Of a stretch of 64,000 bases of DNA, positions 11,570 through 22,870 are shown in pieces; the first letter of the stretch is position 1, and the number at the start of each line of letters is the position of its first letter. Source of the DNA: Pollenia angustigena (taxonomy: Eukaryota; Arthropoda; Insecta; Diptera; Polleniidae); NCBI GenBank assembly GCA_930367215.1, contig OV884059.1, positions 29,317,882 through 29,381,881 of the forward strand, in the 5' to 3' direction. The position numbers and the translations under genes are program-made. Under the pieces are notes generated by a model. It worked only from the letters and a program-made list of their open reading frames with translations, had not been told where the DNA came from and did no database searches.

Positions 11570-12871
11570 AAGGGTGGTTAAATTTCAAGGGCCGATATTG
11601 ATTTTGAATAAACACAAACTATTTAGGAAATTATTGTAATTTTATTTTATTATGATATATTGGTATTACTCAATTATGTATGGAACAAAATATCGGCCAA
11701 ATGGGCGCCGCGACCACGGCGGCAAATTTCTATCCGATGGTCCAAATTTTCGATGACCCTGAGGCATAATGCAGGTTCTATGCCGTTAATGTGCCGAATT
11801 ATCTCATCCTTTAGCTCTTGAATTGTTGCTGGCTTATCGACGTACACCTTTTCTTTCAAATAACCCCAAAGAAAAAAGTCCAACGGTGTCAAATCACATG
11901 ATCTTGGCGGCCAATTGACATCGCCATTACGTGAGATAACACGGCCATTGAATTTGTTGCGCAAAAGAGCCATTGTTTCGTTAGCTGTGTTGCAAGTGGC
12001 ACCGTCCTGCTGAAACCACATATCGTCCACATCCATATCTTCCAATTCGGGCCATAAAAAGTTCGTTATCATCTCACGATAGCGAACACCATTCACAGTA
12101 ACTGCCTGACCGGCCTCATTTTGGAAAAAATACGGCCCGATGATGCCGCCAGCCCATAAACCGCACCAAACAGTCACTCTTTGTGGGTGCATTGGTTTTT
12201 CGACAATCACTCTTGGATTCTCATTCGCCCAAATGCGGCAATTCTGTTTATTGACGAATCCACTGAGGTGAAAATGTGCCTCATCACTGAAGATGATTTT
12301 CTTCGAAAATTGATCATCCACTGTTGCCATTTCTTGCCACCATTCTGCCCATTCACGACGTTTGGAATGGTCAAGAGGCTTTAGTTCTTGAGCCAATTGC
12401 ACCTTGTAAGCGTGTAAATGCAAGTCTTTATGCATAATGTTCATCAACGACGAGCGTGAGAGGTGCAATTGTTGGGCACGACGACGAGTTGAGGTGGACG
12501 GCTCTTCAGCCACACTATCGCGAACAGCAGCAATATTTTCTGCAGTACGAGCTGTACGAGCATGCACTGGTGTTCTCACATCTTCTACAGACCCGGTTTG
12601 CTCGAATTTTTCCACGATTTTGCGATTGTACGCACATTTGGACGATCAAATTGACCAAACAAATCACGAAGTGCACGATATGCATTTTGATTTGAACGCC
12701 CATTTTCATAATAAGTCTGGATAACTTTAACACGTTGTTGGATTGTGTATCTCTCCATGGTTCAAATTGAAAAAGTCTGAAATAGAGAAATGTCAAATAA
12801 AATTCGGAAAAAAACTTGGCGTTGAGGTGTGGTTCACATTCAACATCGGCCCTTACAATTTGACCACCCTT
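11570..12871 (-). mobile_element. DD41D mariner-like element, family A (copy A1)
   Basis: 1302 bp with TIRs AAGGGTGGTTAAATTTCAAG (left) and AAGGGTGGTCAAATTGTAAG (right, reverse strand), and TA on both sides (11568-11569 and 12872-12873). It is almost identical to the element at 48451-49742, so both arrived recently. It lies within a MITE that itself lies within the Tc1 element 8584-13099. Confidence 0.93.
11674..12758 (-). pseudogene. DD41D mariner-like transposase with one frameshift
   Basis: The protein starts at the ATG complementary to 12756-12758 (MERYTIQQRAKV in the sister copy) and ends at 11674. Catalytic blocks IIFSDEAHF, MWFQQDGAT and CDLTPLDFF are all present, with 41 residues between the second and third Asp. 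One T is missing near 12620 relative to 49490, which breaks the frame in the N-terminal DNA-binding region. The conserved ATCHTA reads ATCNTA. Otherwise the match to the copy at 48545-49630 is nearly complete. The remaining open frame of about 313 residues lacks the N-terminal ~48 residues. Confidence 0.93.
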
Positions 12872-13101
12872 TACATTTACGTGGCCAATGGCCACTGCCC
12901 ATTCGAAGACAACTATTTGGAAAATAATTTTTTTTTTTTTTAAAGCAAATTTAAATTTCTCATTTCCAATTTCAACAATGTAAATTGTCTACTTGAAGAA
13001 AAACGTTTTATATAAGTTACAGTTCTCTTCATAGAAAATACTATGCGATTTTTTGTTTGTTTTCTTAACACAAAGTTTCTAATTATGTGGCCACCACTGT
13101 A

Positions 13102-13810
13102 CATACTTAGTTAGTGAGTAAAAAAAAATGTAATTCAAACTAAATAGAATGGACTTTGTACTGCATATTTAGAATTATACTCTTAATCATTTTGTACATT
13201 AATTTCTTGGATCTATTATTTTGTTGTTTATGGATTTGTAGATAAATATTTTATTGAAAAGGAAATATTTCTTCCTAATTGAAAAGGAATTTCTTGTTTT
13301 TCTATTTAAAAGGAACCTAATTTTTTTGGTATGTTTAGTGATAGTTTAGTACCAGGTTTTGGGTTTTATGTTTTTTGCATTCTAATTTTAATCAAAGTCT
13401 GCATTGGATTTTCTACACCCTTTTCACCACTGAAGTTATAGCCAAAAGGGTGCATTGCAAACTATAAATACTTGGGACATCAAATTTCTCAAATCAAAAA
13501 TCTCTAATTAGTTCGTTCTATTTAAGGCCTATTAACTTCCAAGAAATTTTTTTAACAATTACAAATATTTTTAAATTATATTAAATTGCCACGCTTAAGT
13601 ACAATTTTTGTATTTAAATGAGAAAAAAAATTTAATTTGGGAATGTTTGGGGTGTATACTTTTGTTTGTATTGTTTTCACGATTATTTGTTTTTCCCTCC
13701 AGCTTCACGGAACCCCTGTAAAAACACAAAAATTTAGATGTGTATATAAAAAACAACGTCATTCTTTTATTGGCTTGACAAGTCTGGCAGCGGAAAAAAA
13801 GAAGAAGAAT
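13102..13810. other. AT-rich spacer
   Basis: Non-coding sequence. TTCCTTTT/AAAAGGAA words recur at 13255-13320. Nothing else supportable. Confidence 0.4.
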
Positions 13811-15420
13811 AAAAAACAAGTAGGAGTGCTAAAATCCGCTATGCCGAATCTTATATACCCTTCACCATGAGGCAATATGAACAGAAAGTTACATAAATAA
13901 CGTTCTTTAGATAAATAAATCTATTTTGTGCCACGCTTACTCCACTTACGCCCACCTTTGCAATCTCGCCCGTTTTTAGAGAAGTTTTGTATTGATAACC
14001 CAATTATGTGTACCAAATTTGTAAAATTTTCCTCTCAGCGTTCTTTAGATGTAAATAAATTTATTTTGTGGCACGCTCACTTCTTCAATCCCGCCTACAT
14101 TTTGTCGGATGTTGTGTTTTAATAACCAAAATGCTTGTACTTTATTTGAAAACTCGCCCACTTTTGCTGTTCTCAAGATATACAGAAATGTTATATTTTT
14201 ATACGAGAGGTGCCACGCCCAACTTTTCAATCTTGCCTATTTTTCGAGCGGTTGCTATTGATATCCCAGTAATGTGTACTATATATTGAAAAATTTTCTC
14301 TTACCGTTCTGTATATATAAATAAACCTATTTTGTGCCACGCCCACTTCATTTGTCGGATGTTGTCTATTGATAACCAAAATGCTTGTATTCTTATTTGG
14401 AAACTTTGGCTCTTGGCGTTCTTATAATATACATAAATTTATAATGTCTTCATAAGGGAGGTGCCACGCCCACCTTTTCAATTTCTCCCATTTTTCGAGA
14501 GATAACCCAGCTTTGTGTACCAAATTTCGTACATTTTTCTCTTGCCATTCTTCAGATATAAATAAACCTATTTTGATCCACGCCCACTTCTACAATATCG
14601 CCTGCATTTTGTGTCGGATGTTGTGTTTTAATAACCAAAATGCTTGTATAAACCTTACACAGCGTTTACATTTGCCAGTACTGGCAAGACAGTAAGCATA
14701 TACATATTAGTTGGCAAAACAGTGCAAAACCAAAATAGCTGTAAAAGTGTTTATGTATTAGTGAAAAAGTTTGAATGAATTGCTACTGTCTTGCCAGTAC
14801 TGGCAAATGTAAACGCTATGTTAGTTGGAAACGTTGGCTCTTGGCGTTTTCAAGGGATTTATGGATAAAAGTAGATGCAGTCGGTCTTTTTGGCTCATAT
14901 CTCAGTCATCTGAGGACCGATCAGTTTTATCACAACTGGGGTCTTCAGAAAACCCATTTAAACGGGCACACGGACAGACGGACATCGTTAAATCCATTCG
15001 CTGCTCACTAGGATCCAGAATACATATACTTTATAGAAGTTCAATTTTGTAGAAGTTTCAAACGGAATGGCAAACTTATATACATATGTATACCGTTTTA
15101 CCTTCGGTGAAGGGTATAACAACAGCAACAGGGGATTTATGGGTAAAATTAGAGATATTCGAGGGGTTTTGCTCCTATCTCAGCCATTTGTGTGCCGATG
15201 AGACTGAATTTTAATAGCTAAAAATTCCGGACTATATGTGATATAATTGTATAACAACAGAGTTCCCTTGATACCTGGGGGCTTAAGAAAATACCCTTTG
15301 CTCCCCATAAGGACCCAGAATATGTTTACTTTATAGGGTCTTAGATAAAAACAGTGGAAATTACAAACTGAATGACAAACTTATGAGTATATACACTTTT
15401 ATCTTCTGTGAAGGGTATAA
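13811..15420. repeat. Helentron/DINE-like dispersed repeat with internal tandem units
   Basis: The left edge reads AACAAGTAGGAGTGC, then a hairpin-like CCGCTATGCCGAA, then TATACCCTTCACC (about 13855). The matching GGTGAAGGGTATA lies at 15105-15117, and a second, shorter tail ends with the same GAAGGGTATAA at 15410. Degenerate units with GTGCCACGCCCAC recur at 13928, 14068, 14212, 14334, 14463 and 14576. A GGACAGACGGACATCG block is at 14970-14988. Dipteran repeats with these edges are very common. The hairpin next to a CTTACTTG-type end recalls Helentrons, which is an inference. Confidence 0.65.
14658..14820. mobile_element. PIF/Harbinger-like MITE, TTA target duplication
   Basis: 163 bp. TIRs of about 38 bp start CACAGCGTTTACATTTGCCA on the left and CATAGCGTTTACATTTGCCA on the right (reverse strand), and both continue GTACTGGCAAGACAGTA. 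TTA flanks each side (14655-14657 and 14821-14823). The neighbouring tandem unit has the uninterrupted sequence at 14385-14410 (CTTGTATTCTTATTTGGAAA), which is the empty site. A 3-bp TTA duplication is typical of PIF/Harbinger. No coding content. Confidence 0.88.
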
Positions 15421-16300
15421 TAAAGAATATCTCAATTTAAAGCAATTCGCTGTCTTTACCTTGAAGATTATTTGCCGTTTTCATTTGAGCCTAAGACAAT
15501 AAATAGCTTTATTTGTCTTTCATCGTCAAATGGCCACACACAGGCACGCACTCAAAGACTAACTGGAAGAGAGTTTGGCTCAAGTGTAAAAGAAAGCTCG
15601 AATTGCGATGAATCGTTTCGTTATGTATTACCTGTGGCATCATTTTCTATTCATTATTTCGAAACTGCAAATATTTGCAAAGACTGCTTCGGTATTCAAA
15701 CAAAAGCATAAAAAAATTTAAATACAAAAAAAAAAAAACAAAAAAATAGAAAAGGCAATATGGAAGAAATAAAAAGAAATAGACACATCAATATGCCAGT
15801 GAGAAGATCAAACAAACCTACCAACATACGTTTTAACAGTCATTATATCTATCTAAAGAGACGATAAAGTCAGTCATTCGTTCAAACCAATCAACCCGTA
15901 TAGACCCTCGCTGAAAGTACTCTTGGTTCATACATATCACATACTCACGCACATACATTTTAAATTCAATAATGTGTAACGCTTGGCGCGGGTGCAGATT
16001 GTTAGAAATGAGTTTGATAATAAAGAAATAATAATGAAAACGATGATGATGATGATGCTGCTGATCATAATGTCGAAGAAGATGACGTTGATGCCTGTAA
16101 TGTCATTTGTATCTAGAGTACGTTTCTTTCTTTGTCAATTATTTAATTTGGGAATATTTCTTTACAAATCTCAAGAGAAAAAAAATAAATACTTTGATTT
16201 CGTGAATCTTTCTGTCTTTAAAAAAGATTTTGTTTGTCTATAGGCATTTTAACAGACACAAAACAGGCAGTTAGGCAAAATGACAGCTACGCGAAAGGAC
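15421..16300. other. Non-coding spacer
   Basis: Low-complexity DNA with poly-A (15726-15747) and a GATGAT run (16040-16060). The frame 15472-15711 is open but has no recognisable domain, start context or neighbour. Confidence 0.4.
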
Positions 16301-16301
16301 C

Positions 16302-16327
16302 GACAGACAGACAGACAGACAGACAGA
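16302..16327. repeat. (GACA)n microsatellite
   Basis: About six uninterrupted GACA units. Confidence 0.95.
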
Positions 16328-16911
16328 GATACAAACATTTATTTATTACAGATTCTTCTTCATTTTTTTAGCATTGTGCTCTTTTATGTTTTTACTTGTT
16401 TTTATGTGTTGTTTGTACTTGTGTGTGTTTATGTGTGTATGTAATAAATAAAATCGAATAATAACAAGATGTTGTAGGGATTGACACTAATGCTTATACA
16501 GACAACAGGCAGAGGTCAATTTAATAAGAACAAAAATGATTTTTTGGTCATAATTTTGTTAAAAATTAAGACTTTTTCAGAAACTTCCTAAAAAAAAAAA
16601 ATCTTTAAAAAATTTTGTATAAAAAACTACTTTTCAAAAAACCAATTTTAAAAAGTCCAAGAATGTAAAATGTACAAATGTAAATTTTTAAGAACTTTCA
16701 ATTTGACTATCGCGGGCTCAATATTACAAGGTTGTATTTGAAATAGCAAATATAATCAGGCTAATCTTTTATTTTTATTCTACTATTTCAAATAAAGAAC
16801 TTGTTGCCGTCTCTGTATCAATACTAAAAGTTGTAAATTGTCCCATACGACCCAAAAACATTTTTAACTGAAAATAAAAAATAAAAAAAATGTTAACAAG
16901 GTTGCTTTTAA

Positions 16912-17378
16912 ATGTGGGGGATTTCATGTCAAGTGACCCAATTTTTAAATCGATGTCTTCCGATTTGGGTGAATCTACCACCAAGTTTAGTCCTATTAAA
17001 TAGTAGTTTAGACACAAATTTTCAACAAGATCGTTCAAAAAGTTTCTGAGTTAGTTGTTTCTCATCCATGTAACTTACTACCTATTGCTGTTAGACAAAT
17101 TTGTCCCAAGTAGCTTAGATAGCTATTTGATCAATCTTTAAAAAAAAAAATATTTTTTTTTTTAATTTAAAACTTTTTTTTTTAGCGGGAATGTTTTTTT
17201 TTTGCTCAAAAGAAAGCTTATGTCTTTTCCTTTAAGGTAGTTTTGGTCGCTTTGAAAATTTGTTGAAAATTTGTGTCTAAACTACTATTAAATAGGACTA
17301 AGCTTGGTGGTAATTTCACCCAAATCGGAAGACATCGATTTAAAAATTGGGTCACTTGACATGAAATCCCCCATGTGC
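16912..17378. mobile_element. TTAA-flanked MITE with ~115-bp TIRs (Kolobok-like)
   Basis: The left TIR ATGTGGGGGATTTCATGTCA and the right, GCACATGGGGGATTTCATGT on the reverse strand, continue as near-identical inverted repeats through AAGTGACCCAATTTTTAAAT and beyond, to about 17030 and 17250. TTAA stands at 16908-16911 and 17379-17382. A TTAA duplication with a GGGGATTTCATG end fits Kolobok-type non-autonomous elements; piggyBac also uses TTAA. No transposase. Confidence 0.82.
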
Positions 17379-17429
17379 TTAATTCCCATTTCACACTATT
17401 GATAAACTGAAAATTATTGTTGATGGGAT

Positions 17430-18500
17430 AAGCTTAGGCCAGATCGTCAGGAACTTCGTCCAAAGATTTTAGAGCAAAAATAATTTATGACATACGAGTT
17501 CTGAGACTTGAAAGTTACGGTTATCAGATACTCTAACGAGGTGAAATACTTGGGAATCATTCTGGATAGATCCCTTAACTTATCCCCAGTCACCAGAAGG
17601 ACAACAAGGGCAATAAATGCCTGCCAAAGACTCTTCGGGAAGTCATGGAGGCTTAAAATGAGCTACTGATCTTTTGTAACGATAATTAGGTCAATCTTGA
17701 CCTATGCCGCCCTATCGTGATGAACTAAGACCGAACAGGTCAAATCTAGAGTGATACTTGATAAAGTTTACAGCCTGATCTGCGTATCGAATAAGAATTT
17801 CCAAGGGACTTACCAATGGGCAAACAACCTGCGGTCATATGGGCTGAGGAATGTCTGAGGAGTAGGGCAAAGGGCTTGAAACTATTATAATGTCGGATAG
17901 CCAAGCCACTGTTACAGCACTATCTTCTTTGGAGATGAAGCCCAGGTTAGTCATGGACTGTTTTTCGTCTCTGAGCGATCTAGGGAAACACAATGACTTA
18001 GATTTGTGTTGGCTGGCTGGCTATGAGGGCAACGAAAGGGCTGACTGCTGTGCGAACAGGGGCGCACGCCGTCCATTTATAGGCCCTTAGACTTTCTTCG
18101 GCGCTACTGTCAGCCATATTAGGGGGACTGGGGGAACTGGCCCGAACTTGAATTCCTGCAAACATGGGCCACCAGTTCTGGGTCAAGAGAGTCTAAGAAA
18201 TTTAGGCCACTGTTCAGGTTAGCAAGGCAGGTAAGCTACCCTTGCTTGAGAAGACTGCCTGATGGCCAATTTACGGGGCACTGTTTTTTTAGATACCACC
18301 AGTTTATAATGGGTTATGTATGTACCAGGATATGCAGATTTTGTCAGAACATCTGCTCTGCTGCTATCACTCTTTGGGGACTTAAAGGCGGACATTTTTT
18401 GGGGGGCAAATGATGAGCCCAACTGAAATTTATGAAGTTTCATCAGGCAGGTTAATAGGCTTTATACGTAGCCTAAACCTGACATGGTGCGGTACATGGG
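17430..18500 (+). pseudogene. LINE fragment: RT C-terminus, RNase H and C-terminal tail
   Basis: About 17540-17860 reads like the end of a LINE reverse transcriptase (VKYLGIILDRSLN, then RAINACQRLFGKSWRL, later ILTYAALS), with stops. 17890-18065 reads SDSQATVTALSS … LDLCWLAGY … GNERADCCANRG, the conserved blocks of a retrotransposon RNase H; the usual WVPGH is altered. The following text (LLTGHF-like at about 18265, EIYEVSSGRLIGFIRSLNLTW at 18424-18486) fits the C-terminal tail of I- or R1-type LINEs. It is 5' truncated, frameshifted and dead. Its higher GC than the surroundings is consistent with a coding origin. Confidence 0.75.
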
Positions 18501-20110
18501 CTGCACAAAAGATCGTCTGGTTCATGGTGCTTATGGCCTTCTACATAAATACATACAAACATACATTGTACTGTCAAAAGTTACTTGTAAACAAAAAGTA
18601 TCAACTTATTTTTTTTTGCAAATTTTTGCTTGTCCCTCCCCTGTACATGTGTGTTGTATGAACAGCAATAGTCACATTTGTAGCTTTTATGTTTGATTTA
18701 AATTTTTTTTCCTTCTTTATCGTTAATTTGCGATTTGAGGTTTAGCAGTCTGGTGTTCTGATTTTGTAAAATGTTTCCTCTTTGTTTGGTGCTGCTGCTG
18801 TTCGCACACAGACAAACAACCTGAATGTCTATCTGTCTGTTCGTCTGTTCGTCTGTCTGTCTATCTGTCTATGTGCGTGTTACTGACTCAAATGAGTTTC
18901 AATTAAATCAAATAAATTTAATACAAATAAACTTAAATATTTGAGAAGGGGTTTTCTGATAATTTTTTTATTAAACTTTAATTTAAGGAAGAATATTTTA
19001 TTAAATTTTTTTTTTTGCAGAGAATTTCAAACTTAAAAATTTATTGACATCACGGCTAATTTTTTCCTTTCAGTTCAATTTGCAAAAAATTCTTAATTAA
19101 AAAAAAATAAATAAATAAAATAAAATAAAAACACTTTAAAAGTATAGATAAGCAATTTGGTATTCATCAATCATTTTGCGTGTTTCAAGTTTTATGGCCC
19201 TCATTAAAATTGACACTTATAAAAAGCGCTACTATTAAATGCTTACTTCATAAAAGAAATCTCAAAATACTTAAAAGAGAGAAAAAAAAAAAAAAATAAC
19301 ACACAACAAGTCAACAACCAATAAATCTAACAATGAACTGATTGATATATCTACTAAACGTTTGTAATGATGTTTGTTTTCGGCCATAAAATAGATGGTC
19401 ACACACACACACACACCCACACTCTCACACAAAACTCTATAAACTCATTCATAGTTTTTCAAAAAGAAAACAATTTAAAATAAAATATTTAAATCTAAAT
19501 GTCATTATCACCTGGACTAATGTCTCACACGGAGTGTGCGTACGCGTGTGTGTTTATTTCAAAGCTTTTAAGACACCTGACTTGCATTTACAAATTTTTT
19601 TTTGAATGATTTGTGGCTGTTGTTTTTGTTGCCATAAACTTGAAATTATGCATAAACGTGGCCAGTTGAATTTTTGGCCATTATTTTTTTTTTTTTTTCT
19701 GTTAAGTTTTAAGTTGATTTTTGCACTTTAAACTAATTTTTTACGTTGTTTAACTTTTTTTGCAATAAATAAAAAAAAAAAAATAAATAAAAATGTTAAG
19801 TATGTTTTAAATAACTAAATTGTTTATTTATTTTGATTTTGTTTATAACTGATAATAATGCACTTGTGTTTTGTAAGCTAATTAAAGTAGCTGAATTCGT
19901 TAAATGTTAAATGTTTATAAACAACAATAAAATAATCTTATTACAGCTCTCTTATTGATAATTGTAACTCAATAACCCTACAAGAGCAGCAGCAGCAACA
20001 ACAACAACAACGAAACTGTTTGCAAATCAATCTAAACGTGACCAGCTAAAAATATTTTTAAGTTTAGTTGATAAAATGGAAAAAAATTGTGCAAACTAAT
20101 AAAATGTAAA
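18501..20110. other. Low-complexity spacer with microsatellites
   Basis: Contains a (CTGT/CTAT)n tract at 18831-18872, a CA tract at 19400-19418, CAGCAACAACAA at 19988-20012 and many poly-A or poly-T runs. No gene or TE boundary identified. Confidence 0.5.
18831..18872. repeat. Interrupted (CTGT)n microsatellite
   Basis: CTGT units interrupted by TTCG and CTAT variants. Confidence 0.85.
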
Positions 20111-21135
20111 CAGGGAAACCAGAAATATGCTATAAAAAATATGTTTATGCGCATTAAATATGGAAAATATGCTCTGAAAAATATTAAAAATATGCCCTAA
20201 AAAATCGAAAATTGCATATTTGAAGACAAAATATTCAAAAGTTTAATAACAAAATTTGAAAAAAACCTAAAAATAGTATCTCTTAAGCCCATATTGGGTT
20301 AAAATTCATATAAGAGATGTTTGCGCCGAATATTATTTAGATATTAACATCCATATGGGATTTTTGTTTTAAAGGAATTGTAGGTACGGTCGCTAAATTG
20401 TTAACAAATGTTAACATTTAAAAGAAGTGAAAGCTTTTTAAGGATGGTAGGGAGCTTTATGCAAATAATTTAATTTGCAGTGAAATATATTTGGGACGAA
20501 TTTAATTTAAATACCATCATAATTAGATGGCTTACTCACCCAAAGAGTCTTATTTAAACATAAATTTAATTGGGGAATATGTAAAATTATAGACCGATTC
20601 TCACCACTTACGCAGTCCTTGCCCATATTTAATCAAATTATACCGGAACTTGTACTTTGCGCATAAACATGGGCAGACAACCAGCCAGAAGGACGGATGG
20701 ACATCGTTAGATCACTTTAAAAAGTGATTTTGAGTCGATCGGTATACTTAAAGATTGTGCTACATTTCAATGTATTATACACATCGCATAACATTTATCC
20801 TTAATGACAACCTGCTTTGTCTTACAATTTGAGAGTAAAAATTAAATGTAGATTGCGAAATTTCGAAAAAAAAAATAATTTTATTTTCTGCGAAAAAATT
20901 TAACACGTATCCAAATATGCTTAAAAAAAGGCAAAATATGCGCTATAAACTTAAAATATGCTGCAAAAATGTTCGTTTAACTAAATTATGCACAAATATG
21001 CTGCAAACGGTAAAATATGCACTAACAAATCGATGCCAAAATTTATAAAAGGCTCTAAAACGGATAAATATATTGTTTGTGCCTTCATTGGTCGCACAAG
21101 GAAAAACATGCAATTGCATATTTATGGTTTCCCTG
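20111..21135. mobile_element. hAT-type non-autonomous element rich in AAATATGC words
   Basis: The left end CAGGGAAACCAGAAATATGC and the right, reverse strand, CAGGGAAACCATAAATATGC form 20-bp TIRs with one mismatch. Flanking 8-mers AATGTAAA (20103-20110) and AATTTAAA (21136-21143) match 7 of 8, as expected for a hAT target duplication. ATATGC words are dense near both ends (20125-20220 and 20915-21020), which could be subterminal transposase-binding repeats. 20590-20790 is a nested fragment of the dispersed repeat also seen at 24431 and 44697. No transposase frame. Confidence 0.82.
20590..20790 (-). repeat. Fragment of CTTACTTG-family dispersed repeat
   Basis: Contains CTTGTACTTTGCGCATAA, then ACCAGCCAGAAGGACGGATG and CATCGTTAGATCAC, matching the GTACTTTGCGCACAAGG and GGACATCGTTAG blocks at 45060-45140 in the same orientation. 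It lacks both ends of the repeat. Confidence 0.65.
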
Positions 21136-21335
21136 AATTTAAATATTAAAAAAATTTCAAAACTTGTTTACAGACTTTTATTTTAAAGTACTTTTGATGT
21201 GAAATAATACTTTTTAAAAAAAGTTATTTGTTTTAAAAAATTATTTTCCATTAAAAGTTTTCTCTTTCAAAACACAATTAGGTCAATTGTTGAACGGTAG
21301 TTTTTGCTCAATGATGCTTATTTGTTGACATACAG

Positions 21336-22085
21336 GGTTATCCATTTAGTGGTTTCAAAACAGCCGGTCTGGCAAGGCTGTCAGCTGTTAAATATCTGTC
21401 AGATGAGAATTACAAACACTCAAGTCTTACTTGCAACGATATCAAAGCTATTATGGACACGAGTTGTAAAAATACTGTCTTTGCTTTGATTTAAATATTT
21501 TTTTTTATTTTATATGAAGAAATATTTAATTATTTCATTATTAAGTATGTTTTATTGAGTGCTATTTTGCAAACCGCAATTTTTATGTATTTATATTGAA
21601 TCAAATAAAAAGTTTAATGGCCTAAAATTTTATTTTTAACAAGCTGTGTTGTTAAACATTTTCTTGAGATATTTTTTTCTGTGTAGTAAAAGTGTGACGG
21701 ATAATTCGAATTTGTTAAATCCACGGCCCAGAGCGCTATGTTCATATGATAACAGACTTTTCTTTTGGCCTGCAATTGAAGTTTATAAACTGGACGATAT
21801 GTGGTTTCAACAAGACGAAGACACGAGCCACACAACACCACCGATTTCGTGCTTATTTCATGGGAAGTTTCCAGAACGGGTAATTTTACGTTCTAGCGAC
21901 GTCAATTAGCCACAAAGATCGTGTGATTTGACGCCGCTAGATTTTTTTGTGGGGCTATGTCAAAGACTGTCTCAACGCAGATAATCCTCTAACGTTGGAG
22001 AATTTAAAAACCAACCGAAATGGGCGAAAAAAAGGTCGAAAACTACCTTTAAAGGATCGACTGCAACAGTATTTAGCGTACTGTT
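21336..22085 (+). mobile_element. Decayed mariner-like element
   Basis: The left end reads CAGGGTTATCCATTTAGTGG next to TA at 21334-21335. The coding relic at 21776-21990 translates as LDDMWFQQDEDTSHTT … RSCDLTPLDFF, with a stop between the two catalytic blocks and a frameshift after LDFF. The second-to-third Asp spacing is again 41. The first catalytic block is missing and no right TIR was found before the MITE at 22089. Confidence 0.65.
21776..22030 (+). pseudogene. DD41D mariner-like transposase C-terminal relic
   Basis: Keeps MWFQQD and CDLTPLD, the second and third catalytic aspartates, but has a stop at about 21907 (WPP replaced by stop-PQ) and loses frame after 21945. The family normally spans about 350 residues; only about 80 are recognisable. 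Confidence 0.75.
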
Positions 22086-22161
22086 CATACACGTAGAGAA
22101 ACAACATTTTTAAATATGGGCACCTCCAACAAAACTATTTTTAATGAAAATTTTTAACATA

Positions 22162-22545
22162 TCGTTAGCTAAAATGCAAAAGGACGTAACTAAGAAAAAT
22201 ATAATTTTACAGGAGAAGCAAAAAACGTTATTAAATGAAAACTATAAACATGTCAGAAAACATGCTTTAATGGGTCATCCATGGAATTCTTTAAACAGTT
22301 TTTAAAGGAAACCATTTCATTATATTTTGTTGAAAAAAAATTAGTAATTACGTAGTTTTTCATTTATAAAATAAACACACTTGTAGTTACGTCCCTTGGT
22401 TTTTTTGTTAATAAAAGCGCAATTTTTGATCCCAGAAGTGTAAAATTTTGTGAAGACATGTTGTTCATTGGCATTTATAATAATCAATCAAAAACACGAT
22501 TTTGAATTTTTTGTTAGTTACGTCTTTTTGCATTTTAGATAACGA
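22162..22545. mobile_element. Nested TA-flanked MITE, 384 bp
   Basis: TIRs: left TCGTTAGCTAAAATGCAAAA, right (reverse strand) TCGTTATCTAAAATGCAAAA, continuing GGACGTAACTA / AGACGTAACTA. TA at 22160-22161 and 22546-22547. The GTTACGTC word is repeated internally (22395, 22515). Tc1/mariner-type by target; no coding sequence. Confidence 0.82.
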
Positions 22546-22577
22546 TATTATGTTTAATTTAAACATATTATTGTCAC

Positions 22578-22870
22578 CGACAACCATATTTTGGTTAAAT
22601 TAATCTTCCATAACGAAGCCATAACCATATTATGGTTGCCTTTAAACATGTTTTGGTTAAATATGACAATAATTTGTTTTGAAATTAACAAAAGTATTTT
22701 CCTTTTTTCCAAAAGAAACATGCTATGGTTGAAAAACAACCACGCTATTATAATTGTTTAGCATATTTTAGTTATAATTTACCATAACATGTTCGAAGGC
22801 AACCATATCATGGTTGCGGCTTCTTGTTGGAGAAATAATTTAACCATAATATGGTTGTCCGTAACAATAA
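22578..22870. repeat. Cluster of AACCATATTATGGTT palindromes
   Basis: Six to seven short imperfect palindromes of the form AACCAT(A/T)nATGGTT occur at about 22580, 22620, 22645, 22722, 22780, 22800 and 22845. Each could form a small stem. They lie in the centre of the MITE 22089-22938. Confidence 0.7.

Larger units (their letters stand above)
8584..13099 (-). mobile_element. Tc1-like transposon, split by later insertions
   Basis: Termini: left CAGTGGTGGC then ATAATTAGAAAC; right, on the reverse strand, CAGTGGTGGCCACATAATTA. Both are flanked by TA (8582-8583 and 13100-13101). The span is 4.5 kb, but much of it is later cargo: a dispersed repeat with ~118-bp units (9460-11010), a long-TIR MITE (11057-11568) and a DD41D mariner (11570-12871). 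The original Tc1 DNA is about 8584-9455 plus 12873-13099. The transposase relic is annotated separately. Confidence 0.8.

Noticed and set aside
15472..15711. 79-residue frame with more balanced composition
   Set aside because: No recognisable domain, no splice or neighbour evidence; kept only as a remark in the spacer entry.
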